Source: Planctomycetota bacterium (GTDB taxonomy: Bacteria; Planctomycetota; GCA-002687715; DRQF01). From it: a stretch of 9,243 nucleotides of DNA. The stretch spans positions 1 to 9,243 of the forward strand of contig WFTN01000394.1 in assembly GCA_015485455.1 (NCBI GenBank), read 5' to 3'. The notes beneath the pieces were generated by a model. It worked only from the letters and a program-made list of their open reading frames with translations, had not been told where the DNA came from and ran no database searches. Position 1 is the stretch's first letter; the number at the start of each line of letters is the position of its first letter. This document shows, one piece after another, positions 1 to 6,942 of this stretch. Made by a program: the position numbers and the translations under genes.

Positions 1-874
1 GTTCTTTGCTATCAACGGTTTGCCCACTTTCCACCTGGGCCAGCAAGATGGCAACTTTGGCGTTGCGATAGGCGGCACTAGCAGCCGGGATGCCCTTTCC
101 ATGGGCAGAACGCAAATCTTGGAGCACGATCTTTGCTTTTGGCATGTCCTTGGCGAGAAGATCCGAGGCCACCAAGAGTCCCTTAGCGTGGTAAGCAAGC
201 TCTTGGGAAAGCCCTGTCTTGCCAACACCCGCAGCGGCAGCATCCTTGAATGCATCCGCCGCCAAACTATATTTGCCGGCCGCGGCGTAAGCTTCCCCCA
301 TGGCGATCTTAGCCTGTTGAACAGCCACACCCTTGATGCCGTTTTGCTCAAGAACGTTCAGCAACTTCATCAGTGTCGACTTGGCCTCTGCATGCAAGCC
401 TTCCAGGCTTTGGCACTTGGCCAAAACCCGGGCGATGCGTGGATAAAGGCGGTGATTCGGACTGGAAGTAAGCAGCTTCTTAAGAGTAGCCGCCCCATCG
501 CGAAAGTCACCATGAGCCAACTGAGCCCGCCCCAAGTAGTAAGCTGCGTACTCTTTGACCCAACCTTGCTCGCTATCGCCTTCGGAGAGAACTGGTTTCA
601 GAGAGGAGATGGCATTGAGAAAGTCACCCGTACTGAATCGCTGAAGCCCCAAACGGTAGTTTGCTGGTTCACGGTCGTAGATCACAGCGACCACATCCGC
701 AGACGCCACCTTCTTCTTGGCCTTGCCGCCTTTGGAGTAGGAAACCTCTTTCATCGTTTCAGATGTCACCTTGACACCTTTGATGGCAGGCTTGCCACGC
801 AGCAAGATCGTGTCCGCTTGAGCCACCATCGGCAACAAGACAAACATCGCGACGATCAAATTCACTCGTTTCAT
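1..874 (-). CDS. Exported TPR protein with N-terminal beta domain (3' end cut by window edge)
   Basis: The frame is open from ATG 874-872 to the left edge, giving 291 residues with no stop, so the C-terminus lies outside. An in-frame ATG lies 12 bases upstream (886), but GAGGA at 884-880 sits 5 bases before ATG 874, which then gives a clean signal peptide: MKRV, a hydrophobic core (LIVAMFVLLPMV) and AQA before Asp. Mature residues about 21-72 (DTILLRGKPAIKGVKVTSE..., ending VVAVIYDREPANYRLG) look like a small beta-rich module. I recall this kind of module at the start of planctomycete/Lentisphaera TPR proteins, though I could not check it. Residues about 73-290 are helical repeats of TPR character (FSTGDFLNAISSLKPVL, AAYYLGRAQLAHGDF, IAMGEAYAAAGKYSLAADAFKDAA). 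No enzymatic motif is visible. It is probably a periplasmic scaffold or adaptor. It lies 103 bases after the preceding TPR gene, with a hairpin between them. That it is a real exported TPR protein is well supported; its partner is unknown. Confidence 0.87.
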   Translation of the reverse strand, partial: MKRVNLIVAMFVLLPMVAQADTILLRGKPAIKGVKVTSETMKEVSYSKGGKAKKKVASADVVAVIYDREPANYRLGLQRFSTGDFLNAISSLKPVLSEGDSEQGWVKEYAAYYLGRAQLAHGDFRDGAATLKKLLTSSPNHRLYPRIARVLAKCQSLEGLHAEAKSTLMKLLNVLEQNGIKGVAVQQAKIAMGEAYAAAGKYSLAADAFKDAAAAGVGKTGLSQELAYHAKGLLVASDLLAKDMPKAKIVLQDLRSAHGKGIPAASAAYRNAKVAILLAQVESGQTVDSKE

Positions 875-922
875 TTCTTTCCTCATTGTCTCAATCGGTC
901 GGTCTATCAAGGGCGTTCTCAT

Positions 923-953
923 TGTGGCCATAGAATACATTCCTATGGCCACA
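923..953 (-). other. Intergenic hairpin between the two TPR genes
   Basis: A perfect 11-bp inverted repeat, TGTGGCCATAG at 923-933 and CTATGGCCACA at 943-953, encloses a 9-base loop. It lies 25 bases after the stop codon of the 968-aa TPR gene and about 50 bases before the start of the next one. Neither strand has a T-run after the stem, so it does not qualify as a standard intrinsic terminator. It may be an mRNA-stabilising or processing hairpin, a weak attenuator between two cotranscribed genes, or a protein-binding palindrome. The structure is certain; its role is inferred. Confidence 0.6.
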
Positions 954-977
954 TCAAGAGAAGGACCAAGGCGTGAT

Positions 978-3884
978 CTACAGTTGATCTTTCAACCAGT
1001 TCCACAGTGGGTTGTATTTCTTGCCGCCGGGGATGGCTGTCTTGTCAAAGACCACTTGGACACTCTTCTTCATTTTAGCCAAGGCCTTGCGATTCTTCTT
1101 TGCTTTCGCGTCCTGATATACCATCAAGTAAGTGTAGAATCTGGCATTCTCAATGCGGTCATCCAAAGCTGCAATTTCAGCATCACTCTTGGCATCCTCC
1201 GATGCTTTCCGGAACCTTTTCTGGAGTTTCTTCCAGATCTGAGCGGCCCGAATGAACTCGGAGTTTCCGGGATAGAATTTGCGAATTCCGCGGCGATTTT
1301 CTCCAGTGAGGAAACCACCGAAGATCTGGGCGGCTTCTTCCAGAGTTTCATCCGTACCGCTGTTCTTCTTCCCAACGATTTTTGAGTAAACAGGTGCAGC
1401 CATAGCGAAGAGCCGATCAGCTTCTTCTGTTTTCCCATCTCGGAAAGCAATCTTGGCTCTTTCAAGCAGGCAACGGGCTTTACGCTTGTTGGCATAACGC
1501 ACCAATTTTTGTGGCAGCTTGGAACCGAAACGGGACAGCATCAAATCAATAAGCTCTTCCGCTTCCTTCCACTGCTTAAGCTCATAAAAACCAGTCACCG
1601 CTCGAGGCCAGTACCCGGACTTGGATTTCTTAGCGGTCAACAAGTAAGCGCGAAATGCGCGAACCGAGTCCAAACGCAGCAAGTTGCGGGCTTCCACTTC
1701 CTCCACGCTGTTCTTCGGCATGGCACGGAACTGAGCGCGCAGAGCGTTGCTTGTTTTCAATGCGGCCGTGGGAACCAATTTATGATTCCGGTCGGCCTTG
1801 AGCATTTCTTGAAGAAGCTCATAAGCCTTCCGTCCATCTTTGGCGTGAATGTAACCCACGAGAAGGTTGTTACGGCAATACTGTAGGACATTCTCGTCTT
1901 TGCTGTGCTCCAGAACATAATTCGCATGTGGCACAATCGCCTGATAATCTTTGGTCTTAACGGCCAAGTCTGGCTCAATCTCAGCTGCTCGGCGGTAACA
2001 TTCTGTCAACTGAAAATGAGCTTCAACCAATGCTGCCTTGCGAGCCTTCAAGCGCAGTGGATCCGTGTCTTTGGAAGACTTCGTGAATGCGATGTAGTCC
2101 GAGAATTTCTTCGCAGCAGCACGCCACTGAGGAGCGGTTGCCCCTTTGTTCTTGCGCAGAATAAGGGCACCCACGGAAGCCACCTTCACCATGGCTCGCT
2201 CTTGATACTCCGATGGCTTGGATGCGATGGCTTCGAATGCTTTCAAAGCCTCGGGATAACTCTTGGTGCGGAGTAAGTTACGCGCCTTCGTCCAAAGAAG
2301 TCGTCCTTGGTCGCCACCTCCCTCGACTCCCACAGGCGGGTGAGCAATGATCCAGTCGCCGCAGCGCGAGCGCAGTTCATTGGCAAAGGATGAATTGGAA
2401 GTCACCTTGGTCAAGTCTTTGGCGACAGCCCCCCAGTACTTGGAGATCTCCTGGTTGATCTTACGATTGTCGCCTAATTTATCGTTGTTGTACCTCTTGT
2501 AGGCCTGCTCGAGGGCCACATAAGACTCCATGGATCGCCCTAGCTTGTCATTGCAGCGACCGATACGATAGAAAGCTTCACGCCCCAAAATATTGCGCTC
2601 TGTTTCATCTTTCACCTCGGCCAAGTTGGTCAAAACGATCTGATAGAGAGCAATGGCCTCATGATACTTGGCAGGATTTTTGCGAGCGGCCACATAGGCT
2701 CCATTGGCTCCAGATGCCAAGTTTGTCGAGGTGAACTTATCCTTATTTTCCGCTGTGCGGATGATGATGCTCATCAACTTGTCCGCTTCTTGGCCAGCAT
2801 ATCCACCCTTAGAAGAAACCGCAGCGGCCAACTTGAGGGCCCGATCGGAATCCCCTACGGACTTCAGAGCCTTGGCAAATTCAATCTGCGCCAAGCGTCC
2901 ATAGTAGCCCCAATCCCAACCCAATGTTTCGAAGGATTTAGTGATATCCTCTCCATGCTGAATCAAGATGTCCGTGGCACCGTGCTTATTCAAGAACTCG
3001 AACTGCCAGAACAAAGCTTGGGTCACAACGCTGGCCCAGGCGGCGGGAGGATTATTGTCCGGGTTGGACATCTGTTCAACCACGTACCAGTAATCGGAAT
3101 CAACCTTGGCGATATCGATTCTGTCTTTGTCGAAACCACCTTCGTACTGGGCAGCGTGAACACGGCCCAACCAAATGAAGGAGTACATTTCCCAAACGGA
3201 ACCCGAATTGAACAGGCCAAATTTCTCTAAGTCATCCACAGCATCCCGCAATTCTTCATTGCGAAACGGTGACTTGAGTTTTTTCGGGTCTGTACCGATG
3301 AGCTCGGCTTTCAACAGGCGGACAACGTTGCGATCCAAGGCGGCTTGCTTTCCCAAGAGCTTGGCACGTTCATCCGTCATGGCCTCTAAGGTTCCCGAGG
3401 CCAAGGTATAAATGTTGGTAGCTTCAGCCAACAGATTGAGATTGCGCTTACGGACCGCTTCTTGCTGGTCGCTGGGGATCCGACCCTCGTTGATGAAACG
3501 GATCTCCTCCCCCACCACGTCTTGAATGGTTGACGCGAGATCAAAGAGGGTCTCGTAGTAGGGCAACGTGTCCCGTTTCAAAGACTTGGACACCTTGCGG
3601 AACATTTCCAGGCATTCGGCATTGAACTTAGCCCGTTCAATGAGATTGTCTGACAAGAGGGCTTGCCGGCGCTTCAGCTTGGCCAAGCCCTTGATGCCTA
3701 AGACCGCTTTTTCTTTGGACGGGTCCTTAGAAAGCTTCACGAAGATGGTTTCAGCCATATCTTCATAGCGAAAGTCTTCCATCAGGCGCTCAGCCCAAAT
3801 GTACTCGTAAGACTGGGAATAAGCTGAAGCGCTTAATAGTGCGAAAGCGACAGCAAACATGCTTAAGAGTGCACTCTTTTGCAT
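978..3884 (-). CDS. Large exported TPR/alpha-helical repeat protein (968 aa)
   Basis: No enzymatic domain is recognised; the protein is an exported alpha-helical solenoid. ATG 3884 is chosen because AAGAGGA lies 8 bases before it and it gives a compact signal peptide (MQKS, core LLSMFAVAFALL, ASA at about residues 19-21). ATG 3911, with AGAGGA 10 bases upstream, is the main alternative and would add 9 residues. The frame stays open to 4082, but those upstream starts lack a ribosome site and fall just after a terminator, so that stretch is read as leader. TPR-like helix pairs are clearest near residues 395-465 (KYHEAIALYQIVL, AFYRIGRCNDKLGRSMESYVALEQAY) and 528-570 (ARNLLRTKSYPEALKAFEAIA), and again toward the C-terminus (GFYELKQWKEAEELIDLML, RAKIAFRDGKTEEADRLFAMA). 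The C-terminal 60 residues are rich in Lys. It lies downstream of the secretin but beyond a terminator, so it is probably a separate unit with the next TPR gene. A periplasmic scaffold role is an inference. Confidence 0.88.
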   Translation of the reverse strand: MQKSALLSMFAVAFALLSASAYSQSYEYIWAERLMEDFRYEDMAETIFVKLSKDPSKEKAVLGIKGLAKLKRRQALLSDNLIERAKFNAECLEMFRKVSKSLKRDTLPYYETLFDLASTIQDVVGEEIRFINEGRIPSDQQEAVRKRNLNLLAEATNIYTLASGTLEAMTDERAKLLGKQAALDRNVVRLLKAELIGTDPKKLKSPFRNEELRDAVDDLEKFGLFNSGSVWEMYSFIWLGRVHAAQYEGGFDKDRIDIAKVDSDYWYVVEQMSNPDNNPPAAWASVVTQALFWQFEFLNKHGATDILIQHGEDITKSFETLGWDWGYYGRLAQIEFAKALKSVGDSDRALKLAAAVSSKGGYAGQEADKLMSIIIRTAENKDKFTSTNLASGANGAYVAARKNPAKYHEAIALYQIVLTNLAEVKDETERNILGREAFYRIGRCNDKLGRSMESYVALEQAYKRYNNDKLGDNRKINQEISKYWGAVAKDLTKVTSNSSFANELRSRCGDWIIAHPPVGVEGGGDQGRLLWTKARNLLRTKSYPEALKAFEAIASKPSEYQERAMVKVASVGALILRKNKGATAPQWRAAAKKFSDYIAFTKSSKDTDPLRLKARKAALVEAHFQLTECYRRAAEIEPDLAVKTKDYQAIVPHANYVLEHSKDENVLQYCRNNLLVGYIHAKDGRKAYELLQEMLKADRNHKLVPTAALKTSNALRAQFRAMPKNSVEEVEARNLLRLDSVRAFRAYLLTAKKSKSGYWPRAVTGFYELKQWKEAEELIDLMLSRFGSKLPQKLVRYANKRKARCLLERAKIAFRDGKTEEADRLFAMAAPVYSKIVGKKNSGTDETLEEAAQIFGGFLTGENRRGIRKFYPGNSEFIRAAQIWKKLQKRFRKASEDAKSDAEIAALDDRIENARFYTYLMVYQDAKAKKNRKALAKMKKSVQVVFDKTAIPGGKKYNPLWNWLKDQL

Positions 3885-4094
3885 CGAAATAATCCTCTTC
3901 TCAATACTCATTGGAATCGTTTCCTCTGGACGGACCGATCCTGCATTTGTGGGATTGGGTGTCAGGGAGGGCCCTTCGGCACTGGGATACGACACCAGGT
4001 GCAGTGGCGCCGAGGTAACCGAAGGGATTGACATACTATCAAACTCGGGGCTTGATTCCCGGTTCATATTATTTGTTCGCATTTATCGAATAAA
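3885..4094 (-). promoter_or_regulatory. Structured leader and presumed promoter region of the 968-aa TPR gene
   Basis: The gene lies about 210 bases past a strong terminator, so a promoter is expected here. The best -10-like elements I see (AATAATAT near 4075-4068) have no convincing -35, so no promoter is assigned. The leader can fold: CCCTTCGG (minus strand, 4026-4019) is perfectly complementary to CCGAAGGG (3979-3972), and inside it CACTG (4006-4002) pairs with CAGTG (3984-3980). Two ribosome sites follow, AGAGGA before ATG 3911 and AAGAGGA before ATG 3884. The stretch is also free of stop codons in the gene's frame. The inverted repeats are seen directly; regulation by them is inferred. 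Confidence 0.45.
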
Positions 4095-4125
4095 ATCGGG
4101 CCTCCTCGCAATGAGGAGGCCCGAT
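4089..4125 (-). terminator. Intrinsic terminator after the secretin gene
   Basis: A perfect 13-bp inverted repeat (4095-4107 with 4113-4125; arms ATCGGGCCTCCTC and GAGGAGGCCCGAT) has a 5-base loop. On the minus strand it is followed directly by TTTTATT. It begins 55 bases after the secretin stop codon. On the plus strand no T-run follows, so termination is directional toward the left. This is a textbook Rho-independent terminator, and it separates secretin transcription from the TPR genes. Confidence 0.92.
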
Positions 4126-4179
4126 AGATTTAGCACAGCTGAGAGTTTTGTCGAGGGGTCTCGGTGAGATTCCCTCAGA

Positions 4180-6789
4180 TTAATTGTTGCTCAGCAGATC
4201 TCTTACGGTGTCGCCGGCGGGCTCAAGCTCAGAAAGAATCACAATCTTGACTTTCAAGAGAATGATCAGATCTTTCATGTTGCTTGACTTACCTTGGCGT
4301 GAGAAGAAGTAACCCAAGATTGGCACGTCCTTTAGGATAGGAACACCAGAATCGAGAGTTTTTTCTTCTGCGAACTTCATACCACCTAAGAGCAAGGTGC
4401 CACCATCAGGAACAACCACAGTTGTGTTGATGGCTTGTTTCCGTAATTCAGGCAACTGAAGCGTAACCGCAGAACCGTTTGCAAGCTGGGTGGTGAATGT
4501 ACGAATCGGGCGGACCAAAGTAGCCACAGTAGGACGAAGTTCCAGAGTGACATAACGACGATCGTGAGACACGATTGGACGCACGTCTAAGACCACACCC
4601 TCCCGCACCTTGTCAATGATCGGATCAGCGATAACGGCAGCCTGGGCGATTTCCACGTCAAAGTCTTTTACGTAGGCGACTTCATTCAAAACCATCAAGT
4701 GAGCACGTTGAGTGTTGTACACCATCAATTTCGGTGCCGTCACCGTGTTGATGCGCTCGTACTTCTGAACGGCACGCAAAATGGCTTCAAGCTGAACGTC
4801 GTCCAAGTAAGCAAACTGAAAGCTCACGCCACCGGAGTTGTCCAGGGTCCTTGGATCTCCCAGAACCTCGTCAAAGAGGTTTTCAGTCCGGGAGCGAACG
4901 TCGTAGTTGCCTTCACGATCGGAGAAAAAGACACCGGAGTCATTTCCCGTACCAATACCCACGGGATTGGAAGGTGTGCCAAAGCCAACATTTTGGTTGA
5001 GGTTTGTGCCAAAGCCCACATTGGCTTGACCAAAGTCATCAAAAATATTGTTACGGCCTGGGCCGGCAACACCAACACCACCGGAATCATCACCAAGACC
5101 TCGGAGATCAATGCCGATGTCCTGCAAGAAATTATTCTCGACGGTGATAAAGCGGCTCTCAATGGCAACCTGGATACCTGTATTCTTGCGCAGATCATTC
5201 AGAAGCTTACGAACCAAGCGTTGCTTGGCAGGTGTTTGGCGAACAATCAAAGTGCCAGCTCTTGGGTCGAGACGATTGCCATCATCTTCGTCCCATGCTG
5301 GATCAACGGCTGCCTTGATGATTTCCACCAAGCGGTCCATCTCGATGGCCATATTCGGTTCATCATCACCCTCTTCTTCTTCCGTGTCGTCGCCAACACC
5401 GGAAGCATTCAAGTTGATTTGAACACCTGGAAAACTGCGAATTGGGCTCACAAGATCACGGACATCGTAGAATTCGATAACCTTATTCTTGCGGGACTCT
5501 TCTTTCGTCTGAACACGGACCATACCACGCTCGATGGTATAGGTGATTTCGAGCTTGCTGCAAACATTTGCCAAAGCATCAGCGGCGGTGAATTGAGTGA
5601 ACTCAACATCCAACTCCCCTACGTCTTCTGCCGCCGTTGTTGCTTCCGCAGACACGACGATGTTGACATTCGTTTGGGATTGGAGTTCGGCAACCACTTC
5701 ACTAAGAACTTTGCCGTTCCAGTCAACTTTGGGAAGAATTGTGTTGGCCATGCGCTCACGGACCGTGCGGTCCGCCTCGGTTTCTTCAGCCACAGCTTGA
5801 CGAGCAATTTGAATCGGACCGCGGTCGGCGATTCTCTTCCATGTCCGAGCATTGGGAAAGCCAATGTCCGTTGCAGGAGGAAGCATAGCCTCTTGGATCT
5901 CCATGAAAGCGCGATCCCACTCATGAGTGGTGTTCGCCATGGTTTCCCCACGAGCCATTGCGTGACGGGCACGTCGAGCGGCTTCTTGCAGGCGCTGGGC
6001 GTTGGTGTCTTTCCAATCGAGCTCAAGGATCTTAGCGGCGATGTTTTCTGCGCGCTTGTATTGTTCCCGCTCGAAGGTGTCGAGCAGGGCTCCCCAGAGA
6101 GCTTTTAGCTGACGATCGAGCTCTTTGCGCTCCCGATCTTCTTCCAAGCGTGCACGCCTGGCCAGCTCTTCTGCTTCTGTTTGGTTGCGCATGCGATCTT
6201 TACGATCTTTTTGCTCCCGGGTGTCATCCAAAGCGCGCTTGACAACATCAGCATTGAGGTCGATGGCCAAAGGTGATTGGGAGAACTTCAGCAGCTGGTA
6301 GGCCCGATCTAAATCGTCAACGGCCTCGCCGAGACGATCTTCGGACCGGGCTTCCAAACCACGGTGAAAATAGAACTGAGCTTTTGCTTGGCGTTCTTGA
6401 GTCCGCGCTACAGCAAGATCAAATGGCTCTTCCTGAGTTGCCCCAGAAAGGACGCCAACCATGGCTTTGTAGCCCCTGGATGCTTCGACGTTAGATGGAT
6501 CGAAATCCAAGGCACGACGGTACATGGCTTTTGCTTCGGCGTGACGACCTTCGTTTGCGGCATTGCCAGCATGCTTGATCAATTCACTTACAGTTTGCGC
6601 GAGGTTTTCTTCTTGAGCTTTCGCGCGCTCCATTCCGGAGTCTTGCATACCGCCTTCTTGTACCATTCCTTCTTCTTCATGGGCTGCACTCTTGGACTGA
6701 CCGTCATCAGAGCTGCATGCTTGAAGCATAAGAAACGCGACTAGAAGCGCGGAAAAGAGAGCCGTCGACTTCGACAGGTTCATGGACAT
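4180..6789 (-). CDS. Lipoprotein TPR-secretin fusion, outer-membrane secretin of a type IV pilus/type II-like machine (869 aa)
   Basis: This protein should form the outer-membrane channel of an envelope-spanning pilus or secretion machine. Residues 1-25 are a lipoprotein signal with lipobox LQAC (Cys25), then a Glu/Gly/Ser-rich tether. TPR-like helices follow at about 60-112 and 133-168, a highly charged coiled coil at about 185-235, and another TPR-like pair at about 233-283. Residues about 351-435 (ILPKVDWNGKVLSEVVAELQ ... ERGMVRVQT) match an STN/N0-type domain, and about 436-540 an N1-like domain with an acidic loop (EEEEGDDE). The secretin core is at about 541-565 (VAIESRFITVENNFLQDIGI) and 655-855, with the family signature VPDGGTLLLGG at about 793-803 and VPILKDVPILGYFF after it. 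A Gly/Asn-rich insert fills about 566-650. ATG 6789 is used, with AGGAGGAA 8 bases upstream; ATG 6783, with GGGAG 6 bases upstream, is almost as good, and TTG 6810 is unlikely. The architecture recalls Akkermansia Amuc_1098 and planctomycete secretins. A pilus versus a secretion role cannot be decided here. Confidence 0.94.
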   Translation of the reverse strand: MSMNLSKSTALFSALLVAFLMLQACSSDDGQSKSAAHEEEGMVQEGGMQDSGMERAKAQEENLAQTVSELIKHAGNAANEGRHAEAKAMYRRALDFDPSNVEASRGYKAMVGVLSGATQEEPFDLAVARTQERQAKAQFYFHRGLEARSEDRLGEAVDDLDRAYQLLKFSQSPLAIDLNADVVKRALDDTREQKDRKDRMRNQTEAEELARRARLEEDRERKELDRQLKALWGALLDTFEREQYKRAENIAAKILELDWKDTNAQRLQEAARRARHAMARGETMANTTHEWDRAFMEIQEAMLPPATDIGFPNARTWKRIADRGPIQIARQAVAEETEADRTVRERMANTILPKVDWNGKVLSEVVAELQSQTNVNIVVSAEATTAAEDVGELDVEFTQFTAADALANVCSKLEITYTIERGMVRVQTKEESRKNKVIEFYDVRDLVSPIRSFPGVQINLNASGVGDDTEEEEGDDEPNMAIEMDRLVEIIKAAVDPAWDEDDGNRLDPRAGTLIVRQTPAKQRLVRKLLNDLRKNTGIQVAIESRFITVENNFLQDIGIDLRGLGDDSGGVGVAGPGRNNIFDDFGQANVGFGTNLNQNVGFGTPSNPVGIGTGNDSGVFFSDREGNYDVRSRTENLFDEVLGDPRTLDNSGGVSFQFAYLDDVQLEAILRAVQKYERINTVTAPKLMVYNTQRAHLMVLNEVAYVKDFDVEIAQAAVIADPIIDKVREGVVLDVRPIVSHDRRYVTLELRPTVATLVRPIRTFTTQLANGSAVTLQLPELRKQAINTTVVVPDGGTLLLGGMKFAEEKTLDSGVPILKDVPILGYFFSRQGKSSNMKDLIILLKVKIVILSELEPAGDTVRDLLSNN
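4975..5022 (-). repeat. In-frame 30-base repeat inside the secretin Gly/Asn-rich insert
   Basis: An 18-base block beginning TGTGCCAAAGCC occurs at 4975-4992 and again at 5005-5022 on the plus strand, with one mismatch and a 30-base period (10 codons). On the coding strand both copies encode NVGFGT, and a degenerate third unit (PVGIGT) lies next to them. The repeat sits in a flexible, Gly/Asn-rich insertion between secretin core strands and probably arose by local duplication. Confidence 0.75.
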
Positions 6790-6910
6790 CTCCCGTTTTC
6801 CTCCTGACAAATCATGCCCCTTAAGGGTGTGCTAATCACACAGACAGGCGTGTGATAGCCCTAAGACTGAGGAGGAACCTTTCCTAATTACTGTCTTCCC
6901 GTGGTTGAGT
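6781..6910 (-). promoter_or_regulatory. Structured 5' leader of the secretin gene with Shine-Dalgarno sequestering complement
   Basis: From the expected transcription start (about 6910-6907) the leader runs about 120 bases to ATG 6789. On the minus strand, UUCCUCCU (6877-6870) is a perfect 8-base complement of the ribosome site AGGAGGAA (6805-6798). A competing hairpin, AGGAA (6885-6881) with UUCCU (6877-6873) and a 3-base loop, would hide that complement. Between them AUCACAC (6856-6850) pairs with GUGUGAU (6841-6835) around an 8-base loop, and an alternative stem GUGUG/CACAC (6841-6837 with 6831-6827) uses the same strand. The loop base run CUGUCU (6847-6842) is complementary to AGACAG (6896-6891) near the 5' end, so a pseudoknot is possible. 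CUUAGGG (6865-6859) can pair with CCCUUAAG (6827-6820) apart from a bulge. I do not recognise a known riboswitch class; the GEMM c-di-GMP core motifs are not seen. Pairings are seen directly; switching is inferred. Confidence 0.6.
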
Positions 6911-6914
6911 GCGA

Positions 6915-6942
6915 ATTATAGGAGTGAGGGCGGTCTTTGCAA
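6915..6942 (-). promoter_or_regulatory. Sigma70-type promoter for the secretin gene
   Basis: On the minus strand the -35 box TTGCAA (6942-6937; 4 of 6 matches to TTGACA) and a perfect -10 box TATAAT (6920-6915) are separated by 16 bases. Transcription would start at about 6910-6907 and read through a 120-base leader into the secretin. An imperfect dyad (AGGGCGG at 6927-6933, CCTCCCT at 6944-6950, one mismatch) overlaps the -35 box and spacer, and could be an operator. The promoter lies about 230 bases beyond the stop of the upstream gene, so the secretin can be expressed independently of genes to the right. Confidence 0.8.

Noticed and set aside
20..976. Plus-strand open frame (318 codons) at the left edge
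   Set aside because: It lies opposite a minus-strand gene with a good ribosome site, signal peptide and TPRs. The plus-strand product is rich in His, Cys and Arg and shows no domain.
4699..6108. Long plus-strand open frame (469 codons) opposite the secretin
   Set aside because: The minus strand here encodes clearly recognisable secretin domains. The plus-strand product has no recognisable domain and no convincing ribosome site, and is a shadow of the coding frame.
6790..6810. TTG at 6810 as the secretin start
   Set aside because: It would place the ribosome site AGGAGGAA inside the coding region and has none of its own; ATG 6789 or 6783 fits better.
6835..6856. CRP-type operator from the TGTGA-like inverted repeat
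   Set aside because: The arms read ATCACAC...GTGTGAT on the plus strand, so their order is opposite to TGTGA-N6-TCACA. The site is also downstream of the transcription start, which makes an RNA hairpin more likely.
6781..6910. c-di-GMP (GEMM) riboswitch in the secretin leader
   Set aside because: This was expected for a pilus gene, but the conserved GEMM core sequences are not found in the leader.
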